Notes under the pieces: model-generated
Told to the model about the DNA's origin: nothing
Seen by the model: only the letters and a program-made list of their open reading frames with translations
Database searches by the model: none
Part shown: positions 22,644-35,575 of the stretch, one piece after another
How positions within the stretch are numbered: the first letter of the stretch is position 1
Layout of the letters: each line of letters starts with the position of its first letter
NCBI GenBank assembly: GCA_030159075.1
Contig: BROG01000072.1
Coordinates: 1-64,000 of the forward strand
DNA: 64,000 nt
Direction of reading: 5' to 3'
Source: Atrina japonica
Taxonomy: Eukaryota > Mollusca > Bivalvia > Pterioida > Pinnidae
Program-made: the position numbers and the translations under genes

Positions 22644-23605
22644 ATATAAAAAATCTCAGATACCAAAGCATAAATATTATGTCCAGGATATAGATACAAA
22701 TCTGGTAAAATTGGAACAAACACGGACCTCTGAAAACCAAGAGGTGAGATTAGGTGCCATAGAGGAGTAAGCACCCCCTGTCGACCGGTCACACCCGCCG
22801 TAAGTCGAGTCTAAATGGAATACGTGAGGAATGAATCCTCGTCACAATTGATACAGACGTCTCAACAACCGCCAACGAAAAGGCAACTCAACATTTCACT
22901 TAGTGAAATAGAGTAATCGCAAACAAGACTATTATACTGACCGTAAAACTTGCAGAACGTTGACATCAAACGCAGTTTTCGATATCCCTGTGTCAATAAT
23001 TTGTCAGTGACTAGTTTACATCTATATATGAAATATTCATATGTTGAACACGCCCTGGCATATCGGATTATTTGTGAAATATAAACTCCATATTCGGGTG
23101 ACTGTGGGATATTACTACTTAAATGTGGAACATTTACGATGGAAAAGCCGAAATCATCGCGTTTGTCGTATAGCTTAGCTGCCAATTCCCCGTCTGTATC
23201 TTTAGTAATAAAATGTCTACGTATGGCGCGTGTATGCTTGATTCTCTTGTATCTTTAATATCTAGTTCGCTGGGATATATCGCATTGAAATATGTATGAA
23301 AATTGTCATTAGTAATTGACAAAACGTCGTCGGTATATCTAAATGTCAAATTGAAGGACACCGCTTGCTTTTTCTTCTTTTGATTTAGCCGTTTCTAAAT
23401 GATGTCTGCTTCGTATGAATAAAGGAACAGGTCGGCCAATAAAGGTGCACAATTGGTTCTCATAGGAAAGCCGACAGTTTGTTGAAAGACCAGATCTCCG
23501 AACATTTCAAATATATTGTCTATTAGAAATTCTAGCATCTTTTTTATATCCACTTCAGTGTATTTATGTGTAGAATAAGAGTGGCGTTGGACAAAATAAG
23601 TATCA
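22644..23605 (-). pseudogene. 5'-truncated PLE: 3' tail and RT C-terminal third, frameshifted
   Basis: Colinear with 29358-30320 of the larger PLE copy. On the - strand it encodes the RT thumb (YISQIIRYARACSTYEYFIY to CLFVGGC) and, in another frame, the palm motif RYTDDVLSITND with an intact YxDD. Frameshifts separate the pieces near 23185-23200 and 23360. It stops near 23605, where similarity to the larger copy ends abruptly, consistent with incomplete reverse transcription. Confidence 0.88.
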
Positions 23606-24630
23606 CTATTGTGACTTGATGATGTAACTTATGATGTAACTTGGAATGATTTGTACGTTTAATTCATTTACATCTTAGTGACTTTATGGGACAACATCAC
23701 TATGATCACTAAAATTATTGATTCGTTACTTTGAATTGATGTATAATATTTCATAGATTTATGCATTACTTATGCCAAGAACGTGACAAAGCGAAAACTA
23801 CATGTACTAACTTTTAGGTGTCCACAAACCAGAAATCAAACCCCAAAACCCTGTTTATTTGAAAGAAAAAAATATTTCCTTTCGATTTCAATTCATCGGA
23901 TTCAACTGTATTTAATCAATTGATAAAATCAATTTATATCGTTCATAGTAAAGTGGAATTTGTCTAAAACACCAGTCTACCACCGAAATGTGGTCTATCA
24001 AAGAAGTTCCATTTAAAGGGTTACTTATCCAAGTATTGAGAATGTGTTATTCCTAAACAGGTGGTCTTTTATGAGAGCAGTAATCCAAGAGATGTTTCAC
24101 TGTAAATTATATCACCACTGACATTGTCACGGGTTCACCCGACTGCAAGATATTAAAAGTACTTTGATACATGTAAAAAGTGGACATATTTTTTTATTAG
24201 ATTTTCGCTTTCCTGTGTAATTTTTTGTTTCCAATGAAATTAAAACAGTAAAACGCAACTATGTTAGAAAACAGGAGTATAAGTGAGCGAGGTGTTCAAT
24301 TGAATAACATAGGAACATACATCTGCATTTAGACATATATACAAACATAATGAGCAACCGAAATACCAGACAATTCCTTTGATATCTGTACGTTTATAAA
24401 TCTGAAGTCCACAAATTTATGTAATTGTATGTTCACCAGTTTGTATAAAATGTCAACGTTCTGGAATTTGGCATTACGCATATCTAGATTATGATATTTT
24501 AATTCCATGAATTTGAATGAAAATTACATCAATGCCAAAAGTCGACAATAAATATTATTCACAGATCATACATCATTACATTTTTTTGAGAAAGTTTTGA
24601 TAACCATACCACAAACGTATATGTACATGC
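23606..24630. other. Gene-free stretch
   Basis: AT-rich, no ORF or repeat recognised. Confidence 0.4.
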
Positions 24631-24632
24631 AT

Positions 24633-24764
<132 letters not shown>

Positions 24765-24831
24765 CAATACCCTAATCCAATTCTATGTTTTAATAATTTC
24801 TTATAAATTTCATTTAAATGAATTCGTATTG

Positions 24832-24833
<2 letters not shown>

Positions 24834-24880
<47 letters not shown>
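24834..24880. repeat. (ATT)n microsatellite
   Basis: About 15 ATT units. Confidence 0.95.
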
Positions 24881-24881
<1 letters not shown>

Positions 24882-25736
24882 GGTATATACATCGTTAAAG
24901 AAAGATCAGGATAGCCAAGAACTATATCTTAAAATCAAATATATGATATGTAAATAGAATGTTATTTGAAACGTGAAATATGTTTAAATGTATTGCAATC
25001 TAGTATAGTATATCTTATAAACAGTTGCGTGTTAAACTAATTCAACAAATATGTTACGGTGTTAACAAATTTGTTTGTCTATAGATATTTACTATGTTAC
25101 TGAATATGGAAGGTCAAATTAATGGCAAACTGCATATTATTTTTCATGTTCGGTTCTCATTTCGGAAAACATTTTCCGATGTCAATCTTAGTTTAAAAAA
25201 CTCAGCCGTAAAACACAATTGTATTTATAGTATCATTCAACAAATAGCAGTCCGACAGCGTGTGCCAAATGTCAAATGTATCAATGTAATCCAAGTTAGA
25301 ATTTCCTATGAACAAAAACAAAAATACAAGGTATATTTTTCCGTATATATTTTTGTAATGTTGTTTTTAAATTTAAAGGTTTTAATTCATTGTTTTAAAT
25401 AAAAAGAAAATAGAACCTACACCGGGCAGTAAATAGTTTGAGTGAGTGATGACAAAGTATTGGCAATGTTCTATGTTTATATATTGATTTTATCCCAGTC
25501 TATGTTTGTCGACCGATTTAAAATGATAACCAAATTTTTCCAAGGACAAATGAAGTTCACTTCGATTTAAACACTAAAGTTTCATGACGTTTCAAAACAA
25601 ATATCAAACTACATAATTAGACCTACATTTTATGGTATATCTCACGTCGACATAATGGGAGAAAGGCGTACTGCACAATACAGTACAATAATTAAAACAA
25701 TATGCTTTATGCTGTCTTCCACATTTTCTCGATCGG

Positions 25737-25737
<1 letters not shown>
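24881..25737. other. Gene-free stretch
   Basis: AT-rich. A 102-codon ORF at 25094-25402 shows no recognisable motif and typical intergenic composition, so I do not call it. Confidence 0.4.

Positions 25738-25792
<55 letters not shown>
25738..25792. repeat. (AT)n microsatellite
   Basis: About 27 AT units. Confidence 0.95.
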
Positions 25793-25794
<2 letters not shown>

Positions 25795-25995
25795 CCAAGC
25801 ACGTTTATGCACGTGATGTCAATATAAGGAAATCAATTCCTACTCTTGTTACGCAAAAAAAGATAAGTCAAGTGCTAGCATTTGTGTTTGTTCTTTCAAA
25901 CTGCATACAAAGTTATAAATCAATCGGAAACCTGCGTGTTCCTTAACGTAATACGTATCATGAAACTTTGTCAAGGTAATATCTAATCTTAAACC

Positions 25996-26131
<136 letters not shown>

Positions 26132-26202
26132 TTCATTTGGCTAATTATTGAATTGATAAATATATTTCTCGAGATTTGTATACTTTCTACTTAAATGCTG
26201 GT

Positions 26203-26262
26203 CGCTACTATATAACTGAAAAATTGTTGAGTGTGGCGGAAATGCACCATTCAAACACAAAA
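26203..26262 (+). repeat. SINE-2 3' fragment
   Basis: gtcgctactatataactgaa then attgttgagtgtggcg aligns with the SINE-2 end. Confidence 0.5.
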
Positions 26263-27029
26263 TATAAAATATGCTCTCAAGTTATACATATGTATAGGTG
26301 CAAGCGTACAGTCATATTAACGGACACCCAAAATATGAGAACGTTCCAAATTATACCTAATAGATTATATCACAATTAAAATTTCCCAGCACTTATTAGC
26401 CAAATATGCTTCGTCACTATTTAGATATCATCAAACATAAAAATAATCAAACGTAGGTTGAAAGGTTTCAATAAGAACAATATTTTGTTCTTCATTCAAC
26501 CATATTAACTGTTTTAACTTCTTCAAAAATACAAATAAAATTTGAACTTTATCAGGCAATAAGTTTTGTATTTAAATATAAACATGTTATTTAAACCCGT
26601 CAATCTTCGTGCTGTATTGAACTGTAGGAATGGATATAAATGTATCCTGGTACATTCATATCAGTAGAGGTTGACTATGGTGACACGAAGTCACTGATAA
26701 CAAAACCGTGTCATCGTATACTCCTGGATACGTTCCAGATTAGTTCTTATATTTACCCTTTTCTCTGGTAAATCTTGTAAACAGTTGTTTTGAGTGTACA
26801 AACGAGGGTAAAAATAATTATTCCGAGAAGACTTAAAACATTTATGTTTTTGAATCCATAATTCATTCCAGATCGATAGCACCCCTGTGTGAATTGCAAT
26901 TACGGAATACATTTAAACATTCACTGTCATCTTTGCATACGTGAAAAAAAGAGAATTTGAATATTCTTTTTCTTATAATTCATCGTGCGGTGTTGAACGC
27001 CATGGAACCATTTAAAAATTAATTCAGTC

Positions 27030-27395
27030 ATGATGTTGATGGAATGTGGTCACAGTAGAAAATCAATGTTTGATGTTGGACCGTGTGAATATTGCCAAAA
27101 ATTTAAGGCAAATAAAAAAGAACCTAAAACAACGGAATCTAAACAAACTCAAACACAAGAAAGTGTTAAAACTATTAGACAGAATGAGGATTTTGTGAAA
27201 CAATGTAAGACTAAAAGGCAACATTTCTCACATCACGTGCACTGGCCCGATGATGAAGACCACAGTCTTTCGGAAACAATCTCAAATTCAAAAGAAGAAT
27301 CAGAGACGCCAGTTTTGTCGGTAACATCGGAGTGTAAAAAATCAATCCTTAAGCATAAGGCAACATGTCTTGTGTTAGTTCATGAAAATGAGTGA
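27030..27395 (+). CDS. Small three-motif family, member 3 (121 aa)
   Basis: Single-exon ORF. N-terminus CGHSRKSMFDVGPCEYC with Cys6, His8, Cys19 and Cys22. Centre: SHHVHWPDDED (Val70-Trp72). C-terminus: KKSILKHKATCLVLVHENE, in which SILK (105-108) exactly fits the SILK docking motif known from some phosphatase-1 partners; this may be coincidence. The 45-residue linker after the metal site is rich in Lys, Thr and Gln, charged and probably disordered. Two ATG codons stand in tandem; the first is used here, the second would remove only one residue. No signal peptide. Last of the + strand members; the next member downstream (38722) is on the opposite strand. Confidence 0.8.
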   Translation: MMLMECGHSRKSMFDVGPCEYCQKFKANKKEPKTTESKQTQTQESVKTIRQNEDFVKQCKTKRQHFSHHVHWPDDEDHSLSETISNSKEESETPVLSVTSECKKSILKHKATCLVLVHENE

Positions 27396-27758
27396 TCATC
27401 TACCTGAATGCGAAGAATTCTGTGATTTTAGAAATGTTATCTGGATGACCAATTTACCATTGTTCTAAAGTTTATTCATGTTGGCTTGTAACGTTACCTG
27501 AATAATACTGTTTCGAGATATTTTGTGATTATGTAACAGATATACATTTCTATTTATAATCAGTAGTATATCATAAAAGCAACATTCTGGAATCAAACAT
27601 ACACATCGTTCATGTTCATGTTTTATGGGAGTGTAAATGTATTAACATACTTAGTATGTAAAATGAGAGGCTTGTATATTTCAGTTCATGAATTGTCACA
27701 GAGATATATGTTTCATAAATGTAAATGTTGTCAGTCATGTAATATTTTTCTTTCAATT

Positions 27759-27761
<3 letters not shown>

Positions 27762-27849
<88 letters not shown>
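27762..27849. repeat. (CT)n microsatellite
   Basis: About 44 CT units, 370 bases beyond member 3. Confidence 0.97.
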
Positions 27850-27853
<4 letters not shown>

Positions 27854-29357
27854 GAATGAATGTATATACTTGATAAATTGAATGACATTTGAATCAATTT
27901 CGGGATGGGATTAAAATTTTGTGGTATCTCATCTCTAGTCATAAGAACTCCGGTCTATACTAATATTATGCATGTAGAATGGTTATTTTTCACTAATAGA
28001 TCATAAGCAGAGTTTCGGATCCGTCATCAAAGCTGGTAGTCAGTATTCAACTGAAAAAATATTTTGTGCATATCATAGGAAAATACTAATAAAATTACCA
28101 AAATCTAATCTAACTGTTTCCTTCCAGATTTTATAAAGTTTATATTTGTTATAGTACATGTATTGGAATTTATTGATTTTTTTTTTCAATTATTAACTTC
28201 TGTCATTATCCATTAACGATTTTTGAATTTCTTTTGTATATCTAACTACGATATACGAAAATTTACATTGACATTTGCAACAGCTATAGATAAAGAGAAC
28301 ATTTTAGACCTTCACTTGTTCAATATTCAATAAATGGGTAGTTGGATGTTCTGTCACGTGTCAGATATGACAAGGAACCATGATTTTTGTCAGACTCGTA
28401 ATACCCCCGACACTTTCATTCTTATTTCCGATAGTTTGACTAAAGGCGAGCAAATTAATTCGATATGTGCTACAATTAGGAAGTCACTTTTAATCTATAT
28501 GAGAAATTGTAATTCCATATTTGTACATTTTATGATGAAATATGTTTATGTTTCCAGATTTTAAAATACTCATTTTGCAAACCAATATACCTTGTACTTT
28601 ATTTCAGATTTATATTCGTATGTCGATTCAGGCATTAATTGTCTTTTTAACATGTCTGTATATCATATAAATGTTTCATCTCCAAACACATTTTAAAACA
28701 AGTGTTTTTGTAAATCTTTGCCAACTTTCCTTTTCTTTATCAATTAGTACAAATAAGTAAGACTTTATTGTAACATGTTGGATGTTGGTTATCAACGATG
28801 ATTGCATGACGTCATTAACGCCATTTGTCACGTCGCGATAGTTGATAAATTAAATGGATTCAGATTGTTGCATTGGCACCTAAGATGATTTATAACATCA
28901 ATCAAATCGATAAGGATTATTGCTAAGATCCAACGGTACATGTGTATAGATTTCTGTTAAGCTTACCTATAACAGGTGACCTTACACCTTATTTATCTAG
29001 CCAATTTCATGTATAACTAATGACATATATAAACGTTCTCTATTTCTCGTTATCTGTCACACCTTGCTCTTACTGTGAAGCAATTCAGGTTTTTGATATG
29101 CATCGACAAACTTTTTAAGTCATGTTGGCAATGCATGTATAATGTGTTTCTATGTACGACTTACTTAAATCAATAAAACCATTAAATCAAAATAATAATA
29201 ATAAAATTTAACTTATTTATGTTTCTTGTAATTATTCAAATTATTGGGTATAACATTTGTATATTATCTTATTTCTATTCATTTGATGGTTTTTATTATC
29301 ATATGACTTTTGATTCAAAATCATACTCATTGCCCATGCCAACGGCTATAATTATTG
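27850..29357. other. Gene-free stretch
   Basis: AT-rich; a short ORF at 28334-28564 lacks recognisable content. Nothing else seen. Confidence 0.4.
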
Positions 29358-29583
29358 ATATAAAAACCTCAGATACCAAAGCATAAATCAATAGAATGTC
29401 CAGGACATAGATACAAATCCGGTAAAAATGGACAAACACGGACCTCTGGAAACCAAGAGGTGGGATCAGGTGCCATGGAGGAGTAAGCATCCCCTGTCGA
29501 TCGGTCACACCCGCCGTGAGTCCACAGTCAAGTCCAATGAAACACGTGAGGAGTGTATCCTCGTCACAATTGGTACAGACGTC
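29358..29583 (-). other. PLE 3' untranslated tail
   Basis: Runs from the RT stop codon to the element's 3' end. Read on the - strand it starts with gtgacgaggata/tcctcac, which can fold into a short stem, then ggcgggtgtgac, gggatgcttactcctcc, cacctgatcccacctc, gaggtccgtgtttgtcc and finally ggtatctgagg. The same blocks occur in all truncated copies and, diverged, in the second subfamily at 19860. The repeated retention suggests a role in recognising the RNA for reverse transcription. Confidence 0.75.
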
Positions 29584-31728
29584 TCAACAACCGCCAACGA
29601 AAAGGCAACTCAACATTTCACTTAGTGAAACAGAGTAGTCGCAAACAAGACTATTATACTGACCGTAAAACTTGCGGAACGTTGACATTAAACGCGGTTT
29701 TCGATATCCCTGTGTCAATAATTTGTCAGTGAGTAATTTATCTCTGTATATGAAATCTTCATATGTTGTACACGCCCAGGCATATCGGATCATTTGTGAA
29801 ATATAAACTCCATATGCGGGTGATTGAGGGATATTACTACTTAAATGTGGAAAATTTACGATGGGAAAGCCGAAATCGTCGCGTTTGTCGTATAGCTTCG
29901 TTGCTAATTTCCCGTCTGTGTTTATATTAAGTAATATGTCTAAGTATGAAGCGTGTGTGCTTGATTCTGTTGTATCTTTAATTTCTAGTTCGCTTGGATA
30001 TATCGCATTGACATATGTATGAAAATTATCATTATTAATTGACAAAACTTCGTCGATATATCTAAATGTCAAATTAAAGGACACCGCTAACTTTTTCTTC
30101 TTTTGATTCAGCAGTTTCTGAATGAAGTCTGCTTCGTATGAATAAAGGAACAGGTCGGCCAATAAAGGAGCACAATTGGTTCCCATAGGAATGCCGACAG
30201 TTTGTTGAAAGACCACGTCTCCGAACATTACAAATATATTGTCTATTAGAAATTCCAGCATGTTTTTAATATCAACTTCAGTATATTTATGTGTAGAATC
30301 AGAGTGGTGTTTGACGAAATAAATATCCTGATAGCCAATCACTAGATATTGAAATTTTCGGGTACCACCTTCAGTGAAAAAGCAGTTGTCTATGATGCTG
30401 AAAAGTCTTTCTTTTAATTTTTTATGTGGAATAGTAGTATAAAGAGTAGAGAAGTCATAAGTTTTGATACTGTGAATTCGAGAAAAATTGTGTGCCTTCA
30501 AATTTTCTAAAAGCTGTTTAGAATTTTTAAGTATCCACATCTGATTTACACCGCTTCTGGAATAAGCAAATGTACAGTATTGTTTAAGTTTCTCCTTAAC
30601 GGCTGTCAATATCTTGGTAAGGAGTAAAGATAAAGGTTTGGTAGAACATTTGATTGATCCTGCTATGTATCTTTGGTTATATGGGGTTTTATGAAGTTTA
30701 GGTATCCAATATAAATATGGTAGCTCGAAATCGGTATCCGTTGTAGGTATATCAAATGAGCGTAATACGGATACGTGATTTTGAAGGATCTCGTCCTTTG
30801 AAAGTGAGCTACGTGTGTATGTAGGATTACCAGAATTCGTATTAAACCCAAGTTCTTCTAATAAACAATTATAGTAATGTGCCTTACAAATAAAAACTAT
30901 ATTATTTGAGGCTTTGTCTGCTGGTGCCAGTACATATTGGTAATGTAACCTATCCAGTTCAGTTACTACTTCTGGATCATTAAATACAGAGGGATAACGT
31001 GTTTTCATAGTCCCTTTAAGTTTTCGAATACGAGATTTTATCAACCATCGTATGGTTTTCAGCCATTCAGACAAAGTGTCTGGTTCTACGTCTTCATGTT
31101 TGGCCCATCGTCTGGCATAATCTTCGACAGAATCCATAACTAAACTGAAATTCAGACGCCAATTAAAGGAACGGGCTTCCCGGTATTTAGGGCCCCTTAA
31201 AATAAGATTGTTGAGGCTTTCATTTTCAAAAATAGAAACGTCGCCGGTAATGACATGCCCGATAGTATTGTATTTGAAAGGAGATGAAGCACATGAACAT
31301 GTGACAGTGTTGTGTAGAAGATGGTTGATGTCTAGGCACTGCAAAACCTGTTTGTAATTGAATAGCTTGGATGCGATGCTAGGTGTATAGCTATATGGAA
31401 TGCAAGGCGTGGTCTTCAGTTTAAAATATGGTGGAATAGAGGACTGAACTTTTTTGTGATTTAGAACATTGCCAATGTTTAAAGCGTCTATGCCTTTATT
31501 TGTAAATTTAAGTTTAAGGAAAAGACGTTTCTGTTCAGAACAGTCATCGTTTATAACACGTGCAGGCTTAAACAGTCTGTGATAAGTTATGTCCATTATA
31601 ATGGAGTTCAGTATGTATTCTGGGGTTGAAGAATCCGTGTAGGGGTTCATTCTTGCTTCTTCAAAAAGTTTATTGAGATTAGTAAAAGGAACAGAATAAA
31701 GTTTGCTGCGAATGTGATGAAGACCCAA
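29584..31728 (-). pseudogene. PLE reverse transcriptase, open frame of 714 codons with an altered catalytic motif
   Basis: Reverse transcriptase of a Penelope-like element. Visible in order: CSCASSPFKYNTIGHVITGD (144-163), LAPADKASNNIVFI (267-280), YWIPKLHKTP (340-349), motif A TYDFSTLYTTIPH (423-435), GIPMGTNCAPLLADLF (512-527), the palm motif RYIDEVLSI (556-564), then a thumb region to CLFVGGC. The catalytic YxDD is YIDE here, while the truncated copy at 23134-23361 has YTDD; the second Asp is normally needed for metal binding, so this copy is probably inactive. The frame begins at TTG after an A-run; the true reading enters from the upstream frame (31740-31947), from which it is separated by a one-base shift in that run. 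This is not an independent gene. Confidence 0.9.
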
Positions 31729-32583
31729 TTTTTTTTAACGTAAGGTAAAAGAGATGAAAAAGTGACATCATGTATGTAGGGTCGGTTGTAAGAACGATGT
31801 CCGTGACTTCGTTTACGTCTTACGTTAGAATTAAAAAGTTCCATCACATCAACACCATTACACAGTGGGCTTGATAGATTGCCTACACTTTGGATGCTAT
31901 CGTTGCATCCAAAGGGATATGCAGTGCCAAGCTGTTTAATCCAAAATTATTCACGTTGTCTACGGAAGGGGGTACTCAAGGTGGGATTGTTGGTCCAGTG
32001 GTATATTTTTTCAATTATACGCACTCTCATAGACAAGATGGAATGGTCAGGAGAGTTGAAATGTCGATAGAGTATTTGGTTACCCCCATTATTAATCTCG
32101 AATCGATGACCAGATACTCTTTTATTTAAGGGCCCCTTAGTTTCGCCAACATAAATCAAAACCACACAAGGTACACTCAGTTCCATAAACAACGTTAGAT
32201 GATTTGCAGTCTAGATGATCCCAGCTTCTGGTGTTGTAATGCTTATTTGTCAGATTGCTGGTGAACACTTGATCGGTTATTAATATATGACATGTTTTAC
32301 AATTTTTGACAGAACATTTAGAAATTGTTGGTATATTATTTGAAAATGAACTATCAAAAATGTCGTCAAGTGGAATCTGACAATTTTTTATGGGAACATA
32401 AGCATTATTATGTTTATACCATAACTGGTCATCTTTTGACTGTACATACGTTAAATTGTTAATATCCCGAAGGACAACCCGGGGAGCACCAAACAATCTC
32501 TGTGACGTTACATCGACTCGTGGAAATTTATGGCCAAAGTCTAGAGAGGAGAAAAAAAGATAATCTGAGGATCTCGTAAACAC
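31729..32583 (-). pseudogene. PLE N-terminal region with Cys knuckle and GIY-YIG nuclease, broken
   Basis: Three frame segments make one region. 32137-32583 carries CSVKNCKTCHI (a Cys knuckle often preceding GIY-YIG in PLEs) and ends in NVVYGTECTLCG. After a shift near 32160, 31947-32192 carries LIYVGETKGPLNKRVSGHR, the GIY-YIG core with its conserved Arg, then HFNSPDHSI and FRRQRE. A TAA follows at about 31942-31944, after which WIKQLGTAYPFGCNDSI continues in the same frame, the usual end of this domain. A further shift in an A-run near 31733 separates it from the RT. The nuclease would nick the target DNA for priming. Confidence 0.85.
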
Positions 32584-34398
32584 GACATATATATATATAT
32601 ATATTATATTATATTATATTAAAAACAACAACAAAAATTGTTATGCACTAAAAACAGTTTTGGTCGTATATTTATGTCTTTCTGACCTGGGTTTTTACTT
32701 GTTTCTCTGGTTATTCAGTGTTATTTTTGTTTTAAGTATATCCATCAATGAATGTGTTATAATGATTTACAGAAAAGGAGGAGCTTTTAATTGGAGAAAG
32801 AAACACCATATATTGATCGAACAGCTTTGAGATACAGTGTAGTTAAAGCACAACAAACATAACTAATCCTTACAATACAGTCAGTCTTACAGGCACAAAA
32901 TTGTAGTCGACATTACCATTAGGCTGATTAGTTATTGACAATTTACATTGTTTTAAACTTAGCAGAAATGTATTGTTACCTTTAACATATATTTAACCAG
33001 TATAACAAATGATAGAATCCGTAAATAAACGTCTTCATGAACATATATCTTTACAAACATCTGACGGGTGTACGGATTATATCGTGTTACTTAACAATGA
33101 CACGCCCACTTTGTAGTCGATCACTCGTGCAGTGATTGTCTGATTGATTGGAATCAAATGTCTTTAGATAATATAAAAGTACATTAAAGGTCACATTGAA
33201 ATATTAAACATAATAAAGCGTTGACAATACGGATGCCCATGAGACAATATACAAACAGATCTTTTGGAAGTGTGAAGTCTGGACCCAAAACCACGAAGAG
33301 GATCATACTTTAAATTTTGAGGTCTTTATTTAAATCTGCTTAAAACTTTTTATCCAATACTAGACATTTTACTTTGCATATTTCCAATGTTTGAGAAATT
33401 GGAAAATAAGCCTTTTTGGAGATAGACATCTTCCCAAGTCAAGGTTTTCTTATCCACTCCGTTACACACACACCTTGATAGAATTGGCCTGTATATTGTG
33501 GCTTTGCGGCGTCGATTTTCATTGGGTTCGAGTACCATTTCACTGGGCTAATCAGAACGCGTCTAAAAATCGACCACGCATCGACCACATAATAGAGTGG
33601 AAAGTACGTAAATGCAGAATAAGGACGAAGTGCAGACTATGCCACGAGTCCTTTCATTGGCTAAAGTCAGGGGTCAATGTCGAGTCAATCTAATTGAAAT
33701 TTTATATCGGCCCTAGATGTCGTCACCAGTGATCGCCAAATTTGAAATGTAGTCTGGTGTTTCAGGAACTACGTGGATCAGAAAACCTTGATTTGGGAAG
33801 ATGGAAGATGCTTTTTTCCAAGTGTAATGGACGAGTATGCACTCTTTGCCACTGGGCCTAGCCCCGTGAGTCAAATGCACGGTGGCGGCGGCAGGACGGT
33901 AAACCTCTAATCGTGATCGCCATAGACGAATCAACAAGTTTCAATATGTTCAACTTAGCCCTAGGAAATTGGGGGTTTTCGGTTAAGAGGATTGGTTTAG
34001 GTCATGTTTACATCCATCTACTCCTCAATCGCTCATCAACTGCACCCGCACGGTATACACGCTTTATGATTCTTAGCACCCGTTATATTTCTTTACTGGG
34101 GTTTTGTTTTAACTTTAATGACGTGCTATAGAAAATTGGTGGCTAAGCAAATTTTATGGATGTAAACTACTTTGCTGTGAGCTGATGAATGTAAGCATTG
34201 TATCCTCTATGCTCCATTATCTTTACAGCATGGTGGTATAAATGATAAAGTTATAATAGATCATCAAAATTACATTATTCGCGCACGTGTGAGTATTTTT
34301 AAAACAAAGATGCAATGAGTATAATAAAAGTAAGTACACCTGGAACTACAGGAAACTGGAGTAAATGAATAGAGTTCAGTACCTTGAACCCAGAAAAG

Positions 34399-34400
<2 letters not shown>
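32584..34400. other. Gene-free stretch
   Basis: Begins with a short AT microsatellite at 32587-32620. 33460-33950 is GC-richer than its surroundings, possibly an old element, but no motif could be read in its ORFs. Confidence 0.4.

Positions 34401-34478
<78 letters not shown>
34401..34478. repeat. (TA)n microsatellite
   Basis: About 37 TA units. Confidence 0.96.
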
Positions 34479-34480
<2 letters not shown>

Positions 34481-34662
34481 CTGATTATGATTACAATGAT
34501 TTAAAACAAGATAAATAAGTAAACTATAAAAACATTTAAATTGTTTTGATTTGTTTTTTTCAATAAGGAAAATCACTTTAAAAACATAGAAATAGGATTT
34601 TATGGAATTCCAAGAGTACACCAAGTCTCAGACAGATACGAATATGTTAGATTTATCTGTAT

Positions 34663-34668
<6 letters not shown>

Positions 34669-34704
<36 letters not shown>

Positions 34705-34745
34705 CAAGTTTCAGACAGATAAGAATATGTTAGATTTATCTGTAT

Positions 34746-34808
<63 letters not shown>

Positions 34809-34848
34809 ACATTCTCATTCAACGTTAATAACGTTATAATAACGTGTG

Positions 34849-34929
<81 letters not shown>
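34669..34929. repeat. Cluster of (AT)n microsatellites
   Basis: Three AT tracts at about 34669-34700, 34751-34805 and 34850-34929, separated by short unique pieces. Confidence 0.95.
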
Positions 34930-34930
<1 letters not shown>

Positions 34931-35440
34931 GTATGTATATAGTCAAGGAAATAATTCACAAATGTAATTTATTATTTTGAAGTAACCTAAAAATGCAATT
35001 TACTATTAAGGAATTAATTCACAGGTGTAATTTACTATTAAAGAAAAACATTGAGCATGTCAAATTGTGACAATGTATTGAACGCTATCATTTCATCAAT
35101 GCAATCAAACAATTTAAACTTTTTTTCTTAAGAATATTCTTATTTATAATTTACAACTAAATTAAAGTTTTTGTAAAGTTTCAAAATTTGAAATATATCA
35201 CATTGAATTACATTGAATATATTGAAAAATCCCAAAGTTAATTATTAGCGTAATTGCAATATATGATAATTATTTTCTGATATATAAAATTTTAAATATT
35301 CTCTTAATCTCAGACTATCGAAGAAGGCGAATTTCAAATAGCTATATTTGTGTAAAAGTAGCGAAAAATACAAAAGTATTAACAATAAAATTCTCTATTT
35401 CATTACATGCGTTGATAATCTTTCTGGACTCTATTTTACG

Positions 35441-35441
<1 letters not shown>

Positions 35442-35513
<72 letters not shown>

Positions 35514-35524
35514 TAATAATAATG

Positions 35525-35575
<51 letters not shown>
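35442..35575. repeat. (AAT)n microsatellite
   Basis: About 44 ATA/AAT units with two interruptions. Poly-Ile and poly-Tyr frames are artefacts. Confidence 0.97.

Larger units (their letters stand above)
29358..32583 (-). mobile_element. Penelope-like element, near full length, GIY-YIG upstream of RT (Naiad-like order)
   Basis: A single-copy element read on the - strand: an N-terminal segment with a Cys-rich knuckle, a GIY-YIG nuclease, a reverse transcriptase and a ~225-base 3' tail. GIY-YIG lies before the RT, the permuted order described for Naiad/Chlamys PLEs; canonical Penelope elements carry it after. The 3' end is defined by homology of the tails at 14205, 22644, 42369, 53265 and 53957, all starting near ataaaaatc on the + strand. 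The 5' end abuts an AT microsatellite at 32587, so the true start may be missing. No terminal repeats are seen. At least two frameshifts and one stop make it inactive. Confidence 0.88.

Noticed and set aside
29358..29583. Possible hammerhead ribozyme in the PLE tail (cgtgagtcc ... gaaac ... gtc on the + strand)
   Set aside because: The core CTGATGA is not present, and the would-be core bases are not kept in the copies at 22644 and 42369. Only a short stem is conserved.
29358..29583. Possible SECIS element after the RT stop TGA, since some PLEs of this type are reported as selenoproteins
   Set aside because: I could not find a paired TGA/GA quartet with complementary helices, and the coding frame has no internal TGA to decode. 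A SECIS search program would settle it.
31879..32129. Short + strand ORFs at 31.9-32.1 kb
   Set aside because: They are antisense to the PLE GIY-YIG region.
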